Notes under the pieces: model-generated
The model's database searches: none
The model's input: the letters and a program-made list of their open reading frames with translations, nothing else
What the model was told of the DNA's origin: nothing
Source: Bacilli bacterium
GTDB taxonomy: Bacteria > Bacillota_I > Bacilli_A > RF39 > UBA660
Length of the DNA: 6,042 bases
Direction of reading: 5' to 3'
Assembly: GCA_017470045.1 (NCBI GenBank)
Contig: JAFUFG010000183.1
Location: 1 to 6,042 of the forward strand
Shown here: positions 1 to 5,362 of the stretch, one piece after another
Position numbering within the stretch: position 1 is the stretch's first letter
How the letters are laid out: each line of letters begins with the position of its first letter
Translations under genes and position numbers: made by a program

Positions 1-396
1 CTTAACTTCATCAATATTCGTAGCAGTTTCTTTATGACATTCTTGACAGAACTTCTCTACTCCTAATTTTTCAATATCGTTTTTATTCTTAAAACCAAGT
101 TTCTTCTCTACATTAACTTCAATTGGTAATCCATGAGTATCTAGTCCAATTTTACGTAATACATAATGTCCTTGCATTACTTTAAACTTACAAAAACTAT
201 CTTTAATCGTCTTTGCAAAAACATGGTGAATTCCAGGTTTTGCATTCGCATAAATTGGTCCATCATAGAATACAAACTTTGGCCCATTTTTACGATTATT
301 CGTACTCTTATTTAGAATATCAATTTTCTTCCAATAATCTACATATTTACTTTCTACATCAGAGATTTTCTCTGTATCTAATTTTTTAAATTCCAT
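1..396 (-). CDS. ileS: Isoleucyl-tRNA synthetase, N-terminal fragment (type 2-like, GxHH signature)
   Basis: This class I aminoacyl-tRNA synthetase charges tRNA-Ile with isoleucine in the cytoplasm. Only the first 132 codons are in the window; the rest lies beyond the left edge. Seen in the sequence: the Rossmann-fold start FVFYDGP (residues 41-47), then PGIHH (54-58) in the place of the HxGH signature, then GLDTHGLPIEVNVEKKLG (about 94-111), which matches the conserved IleRS GWDTHGLP block except for Leu in place of Trp. The following residues, with EKLGVEKF, also match IleRS. The ATG at 396-394 has an AGGAG at 411-407, which overlaps the stop codon of the antiporter gene upstream. That suggests translational coupling and a shared transcript under the Ile T-box. 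The swapped GxHH motif and the PGIHH context resemble type 2 (eukaryote-like) IleRS. The IleRS assignment is very secure; the subtype is inferred from this short region. Confidence 0.96.
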   Translation of the reverse strand, partial: MEFKKLDTEKISDVESKYVDYWKKIDILNKSTNNRKNGPKFVFYDGPIYANAKPGIHHVFAKTIKDSFCKFKVMQGHYVLRKIGLDTHGLPIEVNVEKKLGFKNKNDIEKLGVEKFCQECHKETATNIDEVK

Positions 397-406
397 ATAT
401 AATCAA

Positions 407-412
407 CTCCTA
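407..412 (-). promoter_or_regulatory. ileS ribosome binding site overlapping the antiporter stop codon
   Basis: AGGAG at 411-407 lies 10 bases before the ileS ATG (396-394) and shares bases with the TAG stop of the antiporter gene (412-410). No hairpin or T-tract separates the two genes. Ribosomes ending on the antiporter are therefore placed to restart on ileS, which supports a two-gene operon. Confidence 0.8.
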
Positions 413-1363
413 ACCTAAAATAACATAACTATAATAAATAACAAATAATATTAAAAATACAATTCCATCTCTCTTTGAAATCTTATAATCTTTCCAAGAA
501 AAGATAAATAATAAAATAGATGCTAAAATCATAACAATTAAATCAATATAACTAAATGTAATATGAGGAATACCTCCGAAAATAGAAACCGGTATACCAA
601 TAACCATACCAATATTAAAGATATTACTTCCAACAACATTACCAATTGCAATATCATATTCCCCTTTACGAGTAGCAGATACACTAGTAACAAGTTCTGG
701 TAAAGATGTTCCTAAAGCGATAATTGTTAATGAAATCATTCTCTCACTTACTCCAATAGCAGCAGCAATAGCAGAAGCACTATCAACAACAAAGTTACTT
801 CCAAGTACTATTCCAACAATTCCACCAATCGTATAAAGAATTGCTTTTCCCATAGATAATGTTTCACTATCATCTTGATCTGCATCAATCTTATTACGAG
901 TCATACTGATTAAGTAATAAATAAATACTAAGAAGAAAAGTAATAAGACAATTCCATCTCCTCTAGTAAAAGCATTGGTAATTCCTTTATCGAATAAACT
1001 ATCGGATAATAATACTGCAAATAAACTAGTAATTAACATCGTAATTGGTAATTCCTTCTTAACCGTATTATTTTTTACATTCAAGGAATGGAACATTGCA
1101 CTACATCCCAATATCAATAAAATATTTAAAATATTAGAACCAATAACGTTTCCTAATACCATGTCTCCACTACCAGAAATTAATGACTTTACACTAACTG
1201 CAAATTCTGGAGCAGATGTACCAAAGGCAACGATAGTTAATCCAATCAACATCTTTGATACTTTGAAGTTAGCAGCTACACTACTAGCCCCATCTACAAA
1301 AATATCAGCACCTTTAATTAATATAACGAACCCAACTACAAGTAAAACAACATTAAGTAACAT
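410..1363 (-). CDS. CaCA-family Na+(or cation)/Ca2+ antiporter, YrbG-like
   Basis: This membrane antiporter of 317 residues belongs to the Ca2+/cation antiporter superfamily, whose members exchange Ca2+ for Na+, K+ or H+ across the cytoplasmic membrane. Both inverted alpha-repeats are complete. Repeat 1 has GLTIVAFGTSAPEF (41-54) and GNVIGSNILN (71-80). Repeat 2 has SLTIIALGTSLPEL (211-224) and GNVVGSNIFN (241-250). The Glu residues in the GTSxPE motifs are the expected ion ligands. About ten hydrophobic segments surround them, and an acidic cytoplasmic linker (about 157-170, KIDADQDDSE) separates the halves. The length is normal for bacterial members. I chose the ATG at 1363-1361 because AAGGAGG (1375-1369) precedes it at good spacing; the upstream in-frame extension to 1438 would translate T-box RNA. 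The gene sits between an Ile T-box and ileS, so its expression should follow isoleucine charging. The exact ion pair cannot be read from the sequence. Confidence 0.95.
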   Translation of the reverse strand: MLLNVVLLVVGFVILIKGADIFVDGASSVAANFKVSKMLIGLTIVAFGTSAPEFAVSVKSLISGSGDMVLGNVIGSNILNILLILGCSAMFHSLNVKNNTVKKELPITMLITSLFAVLLSDSLFDKGITNAFTRGDGIVLLLFFLVFIYYLISMTRNKIDADQDDSETLSMGKAILYTIGGIVGIVLGSNFVVDSASAIAAAIGVSERMISLTIIALGTSLPELVTSVSATRKGEYDIAIGNVVGSNIFNIGMVIGIPVSIFGGIPHITFSYIDLIVMILASILLFIFSWKDYKISKRDGIVFLILFVIYYSYVILG

Positions 1364-1394
1364 AAAATCCTCCTTATTCTTGGAAAAAATAAAT

Positions 1395-1441
1395 AAAAAA
1401 AAGATGGTACAAAAAGGGCGAATTTCTCGCGGTACCACCTT
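1395..1441 (-). terminator. T-box conditional intrinsic terminator
   Basis: AAGGTGGTAC (1441-1432) pairs with GTACCATCTT (1410-1401) over ten pairs with one G-U, and eight Ts (1402-1395) follow. An inner GCGA/TCGC hairpin sits within the loop. The 5' arm is the T-box motif itself, so the terminator and the antiterminator cannot form together. This is the off state when tRNA-Ile is charged. Confidence 0.88.
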
Positions 1442-1605
1442 TATTCGTAAGTTTCCTTACCTCTATACTATAACGCGTAACCGTATTTATCTTATCCATA
1501 AATCACAACTTGAAAGTGATCCAAATATAACTTCATAACTTGTTCACACCTAACCACAAGCTCTCTTATAATCCATTATATTCCGTCTTTCGCACTTGCT
1601 TTACA
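1395..1605 (-). promoter_or_regulatory. T-box riboswitch leader, isoleucine specifier (ATC)
   Basis: This untranslated leader senses uncharged tRNA-Ile and decides between termination and read-through into the antiporter-ileS operon. Stem I: basal helix GAAAG (1591-1587) with CTTTC (1516-1512), then TATAA (1580-1576) with TTATA (1530-1526). These enclose a specifier loop with ATC at 1520-1518 followed by the usual purine A. Above lie AGAGAG (1566-1561) and the apical helix CTTGT (1560-1556)/ACAAG (1543-1539). Stem III is GTAAG-GAAA-CTTAC (1460-1447). The T-box core AGGTGGTACCGCG is at 1440-1428. The antiterminator forms as AAAGG (1442-1438)/CCTTT (1417-1413), bulge TGGTACC (1437-1431) and GCGA/TCGC. 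TGGT in the bulge can pair with an ACCA tRNA end, as expected for tRNA-Ile with A73. The specifier was read by eye, but the fit with ileS downstream supports it strongly. Confidence 0.95.
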
Positions 1606-1611
1606 ACGACT

Positions 1612-1640
1612 AATATAGCACATATTTTTTTGAAATTCAA
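1612..1640 (-). promoter_or_regulatory. Sigma-A-type promoter of the T-box operon
   Basis: The -35 element TTGAAT (1640-1635) and the -10 element TATATT (1617-1612) are separated by 17 bases, and a TG dinucleotide one base before the -10 makes it an extended -10. The predicted start, near 1605, falls just before T-box stem I. It lies immediately downstream of the sepF terminator, so the operon has its own promoter. Confidence 0.8.
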
Positions 1641-1653
1641 TGTTTTTTCAAAC

Positions 1654-1685
1654 AAAAAAAAGATGATTCTAAAAGAAATCATCTT
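1654..1685 (-). terminator. Intrinsic terminator of sepF, overlapping its last codons
   Basis: AAGATGATT (1685-1677) pairs perfectly with AATCATCTT (1668-1660), with an eight-base loop that holds the TAG stop codon (1671-1669). Eight Ts (1661-1654) follow. The stem is AT-rich but long. Its 5' arm lies wholly inside the sepF coding sequence, in the codons for the acidic end of the protein. Confidence 0.8.
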
Positions 1686-2121
1686 CATCTTCATCTTTTG
1701 CTTTTCTACTTTCTCTTTGTTTTGGTTGTGCTTGTTGAGGAGCAGGTCCTTGATCATCAGAAATGTTACCTTCAACATCAACGTTATTTGGAGTACATAA
1801 GAAAATTCCTCCACCTAACTTTTGTAAATCACCATTAATTGCATAAATAGTACCGTATAAGAAATCAACAATTCTCTTTGCAGCATCTGGAGTAACTCTT
1901 TTTAAATTTACAACTACTGCATTTCTATTTTTTAAATAATCAGCAATTTGTTGGCTTTCAGAATATGCACGTGGTTCTAATAACATCATTTTAGATCCAG
2001 CAATTCCGTGTTCTACATGATATTCTTCTTTTGAAGTTGTGTAATATTCTTCATCAGCATTTGGATCTACTTCTGGTCTATCACTTCCACCAAAAATACC
2101 TTTAATTTTATCTATATTCAT
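1669..2121 (-). CDS. sepF: Cell division protein SepF
   Basis: SepF is a cytoplasmic, membrane-associated division factor that binds the FtsZ C-terminus, forms rings or arcs and anchors FtsZ at the septum. This copy has 150 residues, close to the usual length. Seen: a short N-terminal segment [12 protein letters not shown], likely the membrane-targeting helix; an acidic linker with YYTT (about 20-43); and the SepF core (44-118) with [23 protein letters not shown] and [10 protein letters not shown], followed by [17 protein letters not shown]. After it comes a low-complexity tail: a Pro/Gln stretch (125-135), a basic patch (136-142), then DEDEDDFF at the end. The ATG at 2121-2119 has GGAGGA (2133-2128) upstream. 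Its own terminator closes it off from the T-box operon. Upstream, 80 bases away, is a HerA-like ATPase in the same direction; ylm-cluster neighbours usual for sepF are not seen here. Identity is secure; the role of the acidic tail is unknown. Confidence 0.96.
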   Translation of the reverse strand: MNIDKIKGIFGGSDRPEVDPNADEEYYTTSKEEYHVEHGIAGSKMMLLEPRAYSESQQIADYLKNRNAVVVNLKRVTPDAAKRIVDFLYGTIYAINGDLQKLGGGIFLCTPNNVDVEGNISDDQGPAPQQAQPKQRESRKAKDEDEDDFF

Positions 2122-2155
2122 AAAATTTCCTCCATTAATCGATATTATTAATTAC

Positions 2156-2186
2156 ATTTTAACACACTTTATAGAATTGATAAAGT
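2156..2186 (-). promoter_or_regulatory. Possible sepF promoter with inverted repeat
   Basis: The 80-base gap between the ATPase gene and sepF holds TTTATC (2184-2179) and TAAAAT (2161-2156) at 17-base spacing, a weak promoter match. An inverted repeat, ACTTTAT (2186-2180) with ATAAAGT (2172-2166), overlaps the -35. No T-tract follows the repeat, so it is not a convincing terminator. It could be an operator, or chance in AT-rich DNA. Confidence 0.25.
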
Positions 2187-2201
2187 ATATTTTAAAAAGA
2201 T

Positions 2202-4199
2202 TTACCCAGTTGGTTGTTGCATAGGAACAGCCTGAGGCATTGCAGGAGCAGCTTGTTGTACAGGCGCACCAGTTTGCCCTACTGCATTATATCCTGGCAA
2301 GAAAGTACCAGTTGCCTGAGTTTGTGGTGTCATAGTAGCAGGCATTGCTCCTTGCATAGGTGCACTAGGTACTCCTTGTTGAGGAGCTGGAACATTCATT
2401 TCTGCAACATTATCTTTTTCCTCTGGAATTACATTGTACCAAACATTTGATAGATCAACGTTATTAGATAATGGTCTAGGATTTGGTAAATCTACATACA
2501 TTGGAATCGGTACTTTAAAAGCACTACCAAATGCAATACAATTTCCTGGTTTCAAGTTCTTCAATTGATTAACAATTTCTTCAGTAACATTTGGAACCAT
2601 CTCTTTAATATATTTTAAATCAATTGGATGCAATGTTCTTAAAATAACAAAGTTCATACATTGAGATACACAAGTATCAGAAAGTTCAGATGGTCTCTGT
2701 GTAATAAGTGCCAAGAACATACCATACTTACGACCTTCCTTAGCAATACGTTCAAAGATATTGTAACCCAATAATTCAATATCTGTATCATGTTGAACAT
2801 AACGGTGAGCCTCTTCAATAATAACATGGAATGCTCTACTACCACGAGGTTTTAAGGTACTAGACTTTAAGAAAAGCATACGGGATAAAATCTTCGTAAA
2901 TACTTTTGCTAAACGGTCATCGATATAATTGATATTAAAGTTAATAAGTTGGGCTCTACCATTAGTCTTACGATCAAATGTTAGATCTTCAATATATTGA
3001 TCACGATCTACATAACGAGGATAATCAAAATAAACTCGATTTTCACCAGTTGCTAAAGTATGCAAACGTACACTAATGACATTAGCATAATCAAATACTT
3101 TTTCACTCTTTAAAATACCTTCACTAATCAAAGCAAAATCCATAGCTAACTCCAAGTCTGCTAAAGAATAATGTTTATTTAATTCGTTTTCTGGTAAATC
3201 TAATTGTTCATCTAAGATATATCCACGAATAAATTCAACAACAAGTTCCATCTCTTGCATCTTACCACTTTTATCAACAAATAAACATTGTTTAAAAGTT
3301 CTAGTATATCCAGGTTGAACAATTTGACTTTCAAGATTCAATGTTGGTGTATTAAACTTTGTTAAAACACCAATAACTTGATCTCGAATCTTTGTAGAGT
3401 CATTACCACTAAGTAATATATCTTGAACTGCTCTCGCAATAATATCATTTTTACGTCTTAAAACATTAGGAGAACTACCAGTTAAAATACGAACCAATTT
3501 TAACGTCTTCTCAATAATTGGTAATTGTGCTGGAGATGTAACATCAAGTAATAATGCTAAATCATCTACATCCAATAACCAAATTGGTATTTTTAATAAT
3601 TCTGTTTCAGGATTATACGTGTTTGTTGTATACGCTTTATAATTAATCTCTTTATTTTGCTCATGTAATTTTGAAAAAGCATTCGAATACTCTCCATAAG
3701 CATCAAAGAAAAATAAACTAGAATTAATTGGTGGTTTTGGACCGGATAAGAATAAACGTTGAATAATAGATGCAACAGTACAACTCTTACCAGCACCACT
3801 GTTTCCTAAAATAGAAAAGTGTGTATTAAAGAATTCATTAATATCAACATTAATCTTATATCCATCATATACATTACTAGTACCAAAATTAGTAAATCCT
3901 TGTTTACAAGTTTGATCTCCTAAAATGTATTTCAATTCTTCCATTTTAATAATTCTTGGTTTTGATTTAAAAGATGGCTTACTACTAGCACCTGGTACAA
4001 ATCCATGATCCGTTAATTCTCCTACGATATTAACAGTCATAATAGTCATAGTACAGTTAACAATTTGTCCTACAACCTTTTTCTTTCCTCCATCTTCGAA
4101 TACTACGTGAAGGTTAATCAAACTAGGTTGTGTACTAATATCGATCGCTAGTTTTATCGTTACGGTATTGTCAATAATCTCGTCAATTTTACCTAACAC
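2202..4199 (-). CDS. HerA-type (DUF87) hexameric P-loop ATPase with disordered C-terminal tail
   Basis: This protein of about 665 residues has the HerA/FtsK-superfamily architecture. The N-terminal part (about 1-95) looks like a small beta-barrel (HAS-barrel type). Then come Walker A GNSGAGKS (132-139), Walker B with catalytic Glu in FHVIIEEAHRY (457-467), RIAKEGRKYGM (484-494), the polar motif LITQRPSELS (498-507), and NFVILRTLHPID (516-527) with a likely arginine finger. Known HerA proteins are DNA-translocating hexamers that partner with nucleases or act in defence; no such partner is visible here. After about residue 595 the protein ends in a Pro/Gln/Ala/Met-rich, probably disordered tail of about 70 residues. 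Start: a GTG at 4199-4197 follows AGGTGG (4210-4205) at five bases; the GTG at 4208 would add three residues but lacks a good ribosome site. It lies directly upstream of sepF, which raises a division or chromosome-related role, but this is inference. Confidence 0.9.
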   Translation of the reverse strand: MLGKIDEIIDNTVTIKLAIDISTQPSLINLHVVFEDGGKKKVVGQIVNCTMTIMTVNIVGELTDHGFVPGASSKPSFKSKPRIIKMEELKYILGDQTCKQGFTNFGTSNVYDGYKINVDINEFFNTHFSILGNSGAGKSCTVASIIQRLFLSGPKPPINSSLFFFDAYGEYSNAFSKLHEQNKEINYKAYTTNTYNPETELLKIPIWLLDVDDLALLLDVTSPAQLPIIEKTLKLVRILTGSSPNVLRRKNDIIARAVQDILLSGNDSTKIRDQVIGVLTKFNTPTLNLESQIVQPGYTRTFKQCLFVDKSGKMQEMELVVEFIRGYILDEQLDLPENELNKHYSLADLELAMDFALISEGILKSEKVFDYANVISVRLHTLATGENRVYFDYPRYVDRDQYIEDLTFDRKTNGRAQLINFNINYIDDRLAKVFTKILSRMLFLKSSTLKPRGSRAFHVIIEEAHRYVQHDTDIELLGYNIFERIAKEGRKYGMFLALITQRPSELSDTCVSQCMNFVILRTLHPIDLKYIKEMVPNVTEEIVNQLKNLKPGNCIAFGSAFKVPIPMYVDLPNPRPLSNNVDLSNVWYNVIPEEKDNVAEMNVPAPQQGVPSAPMQGAMPATMTPQTQATGTFLPGYNAVGQTGAPVQQAAPAMPQAVPMQQPTG

Positions 4200-4204
4200 A
4201 CATA

Positions 4205-4210
4205 CCACCT
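4205..4210 (-). promoter_or_regulatory. Ribosome binding site that decides the HerA-like start
   Basis: AGGTGG at 4210-4205 is five bases before a GTG at 4199-4197. The longer in-frame GTG at 4208 lies inside this site, so it cannot use it. An ATG at 4203-4201 is out of frame, only one base from the site, and opens a four-codon frame ending in TAA. Confidence 0.55.
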
Positions 4211-4242
4211 CTATTCTAAATTAAAGTATATCAAAAAAAAAC

Positions 4243-4265
4243 AAAAAAAGATAGAATATATTATC
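4243..4265 (-). terminator. Weak possible terminator after the YgjV-like gene
   Basis: A short GATA (4265-4262)/TATC (4253-4250) stem overlaps the stop codon and is followed by seven Ts, a G and nine more Ts (down to 4233). The T-tract is typical of a terminator, but the stem has only four AT-rich pairs, so read-through into the ATPase gene is likely. No convincing promoter is seen for the ATPase gene in this 64-base gap. Confidence 0.3.
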
Positions 4266-4749
4266 AATTTCTTTCTTTTACAAACACAATAAATTCACTA
4301 ATTAATAAGACAAAACCGGATACCATTCCAACATAACTTCCACAAGTAAAATCATAGATTAGCCATAATAATTCTGAAATCATTGCCCCTACAACTGCAG
4401 TATCTTTTCGAATCGATAATCCGTATCCATCAATAATAGAAGAAAAAATCGGAAATAAAGACAAGAAACCATTATAAGAAAAATAAGAAAAAACAATATA
4501 AAAAGGAATCGTTCCAAAAAAGATATATCGATCCAAATCCGTCTTATAATAAAGAAAATCTCTTACTAATTCTAATGATAAAACAAGTAATGCGGAATAA
4601 GCTCCTAAGAAATAATAATGCACAATATAAAAAAGTCCAGATAACAATTGTACGACTAATATTCCATTAACATTTTCCTTCCAGTAACTAACTAATAAAA
4701 GGATAAAACCAATAAAACCAAATAATTGTACAATAATTGGACCTATCAT
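4264..4749 (-). CDS. YgjV-like integral membrane protein
   Basis: This 161-residue, very hydrophobic protein resembles the Imp-YgjV family of small inner-membrane proteins, whose function is not established. Probable membrane segments lie near residues 3-22, 28-48, 51-66, 75-92, 95-108, 117-135 and 138-157. Family-like features are the opening GFIGFILLLVSYWKE, the charged break LELVRDFLYYKTD (59-71), and the closing pair of helices around ELLWLIYDFTCGSYVGMVSG (126-145). There is no signal peptide, enzyme motif or metal site to suggest a reaction. The ATG at 4749-4747 has AGGTG (4758-4754) upstream. The gene stops with TGA and a TAA follows at once, a tandem stop. It may have its own promoter in the gap behind the lipoprotein gene. 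The family call is from overall pattern and is moderately sure. Confidence 0.75.
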   Translation of the reverse strand: MIGPIIVQLFGFIGFILLLVSYWKENVNGILVVQLLSGLFYIVHYYFLGAYSALLVLSLELVRDFLYYKTDLDRYIFFGTIPFYIVFSYFSYNGFLSLFPIFSSIIDGYGLSIRKDTAVVGAMISELLWLIYDFTCGSYVGMVSGFVLLISEFIVFVKERN

Positions 4750-4769
4750 AGAACACCTACTCTAATATT

Positions 4770-4775
4770 ATTATA
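4770..4775 (-). promoter_or_regulatory. Possible -10 element ahead of the YgjV-like gene
   Basis: A consensus TATAAT (4775-4770) lies 20 bases before the start codon's ATG. The region 17 bases upstream is the T-tract of the lipoprotein terminator and gives no good -35 (TTTTTT), so the promoter call rests on the -10 alone. Confidence 0.35.
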
Positions 4776-4790
4776 AAACGAAATGAAAAC

Positions 4791-4811
4791 AAAAAAAAGA
4801 TGAGAAACATC
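4791..4811 (-). terminator. Short intrinsic terminator of the lipoprotein gene
   Basis: GATG (4811-4808) and CATC (4802-4799) form a small stem with a TTTCT loop, followed directly by eight Ts (4798-4791), two bases after the lipoprotein stop codon. The stem is short; an upstream hairpin ATTCAT/ATGAAT within the last codons may assist. Probably a partial terminator. Confidence 0.5.
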
Positions 4812-4813
4812 AA

Positions 4814-5320
4814 TTATTCATATAAACCATGAATCTTTTGAATGTTTACATCATCTAATTCTTCCACTACCCATTCATTCTCTACTTTATTCAAATAAAA
4901 GGTAATAGTATAATGCGTTTTATTCGTAACATTTTCCATATTTTGAATCTTATAATCTACAAAATCATCTACTTCACTCGCATGATCTTTATAGTATTTT
5001 TTAGATTCTTGAATACTAGAAGCATAATTTAATACTTCAATCTCTACTTCTACTTCTGCAGTATCCTCCACTACATCTTCAGATTTAATTTTATAAGATA
5101 AATTTTTATATTGTTTTACCATCAAATCATGATATTTTTCTTTCTGTTTATCCGTCATCTCATCATCTTTATCAATCACTTGATCTAAATCTTCTAATAA
5201 TTCAGAATCAAGATTCTGATAAGAACTTAAAAAGTTTTCTACCGCACCAGTAGGTGTATTTAATGTATTACTACAACCAAATAATAAAAATGGAATAAGA
5301 AGTAAAAATAATTTCTTCAT
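4814..5320 (-). CDS. Small lipoprotein of unknown function (DUF4878/NTF2-like type possible)
   Basis: This predicted lipoprotein of 168 residues would be exported and anchored on the outer face of the cytoplasmic membrane. The N-terminus is a classic type II signal: Lys2-Lys3, a Leu/Phe-rich core (4-14) and a lipobox LFGC with the modified Cys at residue 16. The mature part is strongly acidic with mixed Lys. It begins TPTGAVENFLSSYQNLD (22-38), has a charged helical stretch (39-70), then alternating VEDTAEVEVEIEVLNY (84-99), and ends with HYTITFYLNKVENEWVVEELD. The helix-then-curved-sheet pattern and the closing 'W-V-V' strand resemble small NTF2-like lipoproteins such as DUF4878, but I do not recognise a specific family. 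The ATG at 5320-5318 has GGGAGGA (5334-5328) seven bases upstream, and that site lies inside a hairpin, so translation may be controlled. It follows a phosphatase gene by 42 bases. Confidence 0.87.
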   Translation of the reverse strand: MKKLFLLLIPFLLFGCSNTLNTPTGAVENFLSSYQNLDSELLEDLDQVIDKDDEMTDKQKEKYHDLMVKQYKNLSYKIKSEDVVEDTAEVEVEIEVLNYASSIQESKKYYKDHASEVDDFVDYKIQNMENVTNKTHYTITFYLNKVENEWVVEELDDVNIQKIHGLYE

Positions 5321-5357
5321 AAAAAAATCCTCCCATTTATAGAATGAGAAGATTTTT
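5321..5357 (-). terminator. Terminator-like hairpin that contains the lipoprotein ribosome binding site
   Basis: Bases 5357-5343 pair with 5337-5323 over 15 continuous pairs, two of them G-U, with a five-base loop (5342-5338). Seven Ts (5327-5321) close it. It starts five bases after the phosphatase stop codon and so looks like its terminator. The 3' arm also holds GGGAGGA (5334-5328), the Shine-Dalgarno of the lipoprotein gene. Both non-Watson-Crick pairs are G-U only in minus-strand RNA and would be C-A mismatches in plus-strand RNA, so the structure belongs to this transcript. Confidence 0.75.
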
Positions 5358-5362
5358 ATGAT

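Noticed and set aside
1364..1438. A longer N-terminus for the antiporter, starting at GTG 1438
   Set aside because: Those 25 codons are the T-box antiterminator and terminator; the strong AAGGAGG at 1375-1369 supports the ATG at 1363.
975..1538. A 187-residue plus-strand open frame
   Set aside because: It lies antisense over the complete CaCA antiporter and the T-box leader, shows no family motif, and its protein is an Asn/Thr/Ile-rich shadow of the real gene.
1540..1814. Open frames on both strands across the sepF tail and the T-box promoter
   Set aside because: They overlap the sepF 3' end, its terminator, the promoter and stem I of the T-box. Their proteins are low-complexity and have no ribosome site.
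2214..2450. A 78-residue plus-strand open frame
   Set aside because: It is antisense to the repetitive Pro/Gln tail codons of the ATPase gene, which produces a Ser/Cys/His-rich shadow.
2654..3799. Minus-strand frames of 63 (2654-2845) and 68 (3593-3799) residues
   Set aside because: Both are alternate-frame shadows inside the HerA-like ATPase gene, whose motifs cover these regions.
2202..4199. A HerA-based defence system (SIR2-HerA or nuclease-HerA)
   Set aside because: The adjacent genes are sepF and a YgjV-like membrane protein, with no SIR2, NurA or other effector domain and no sign of a mobile island.
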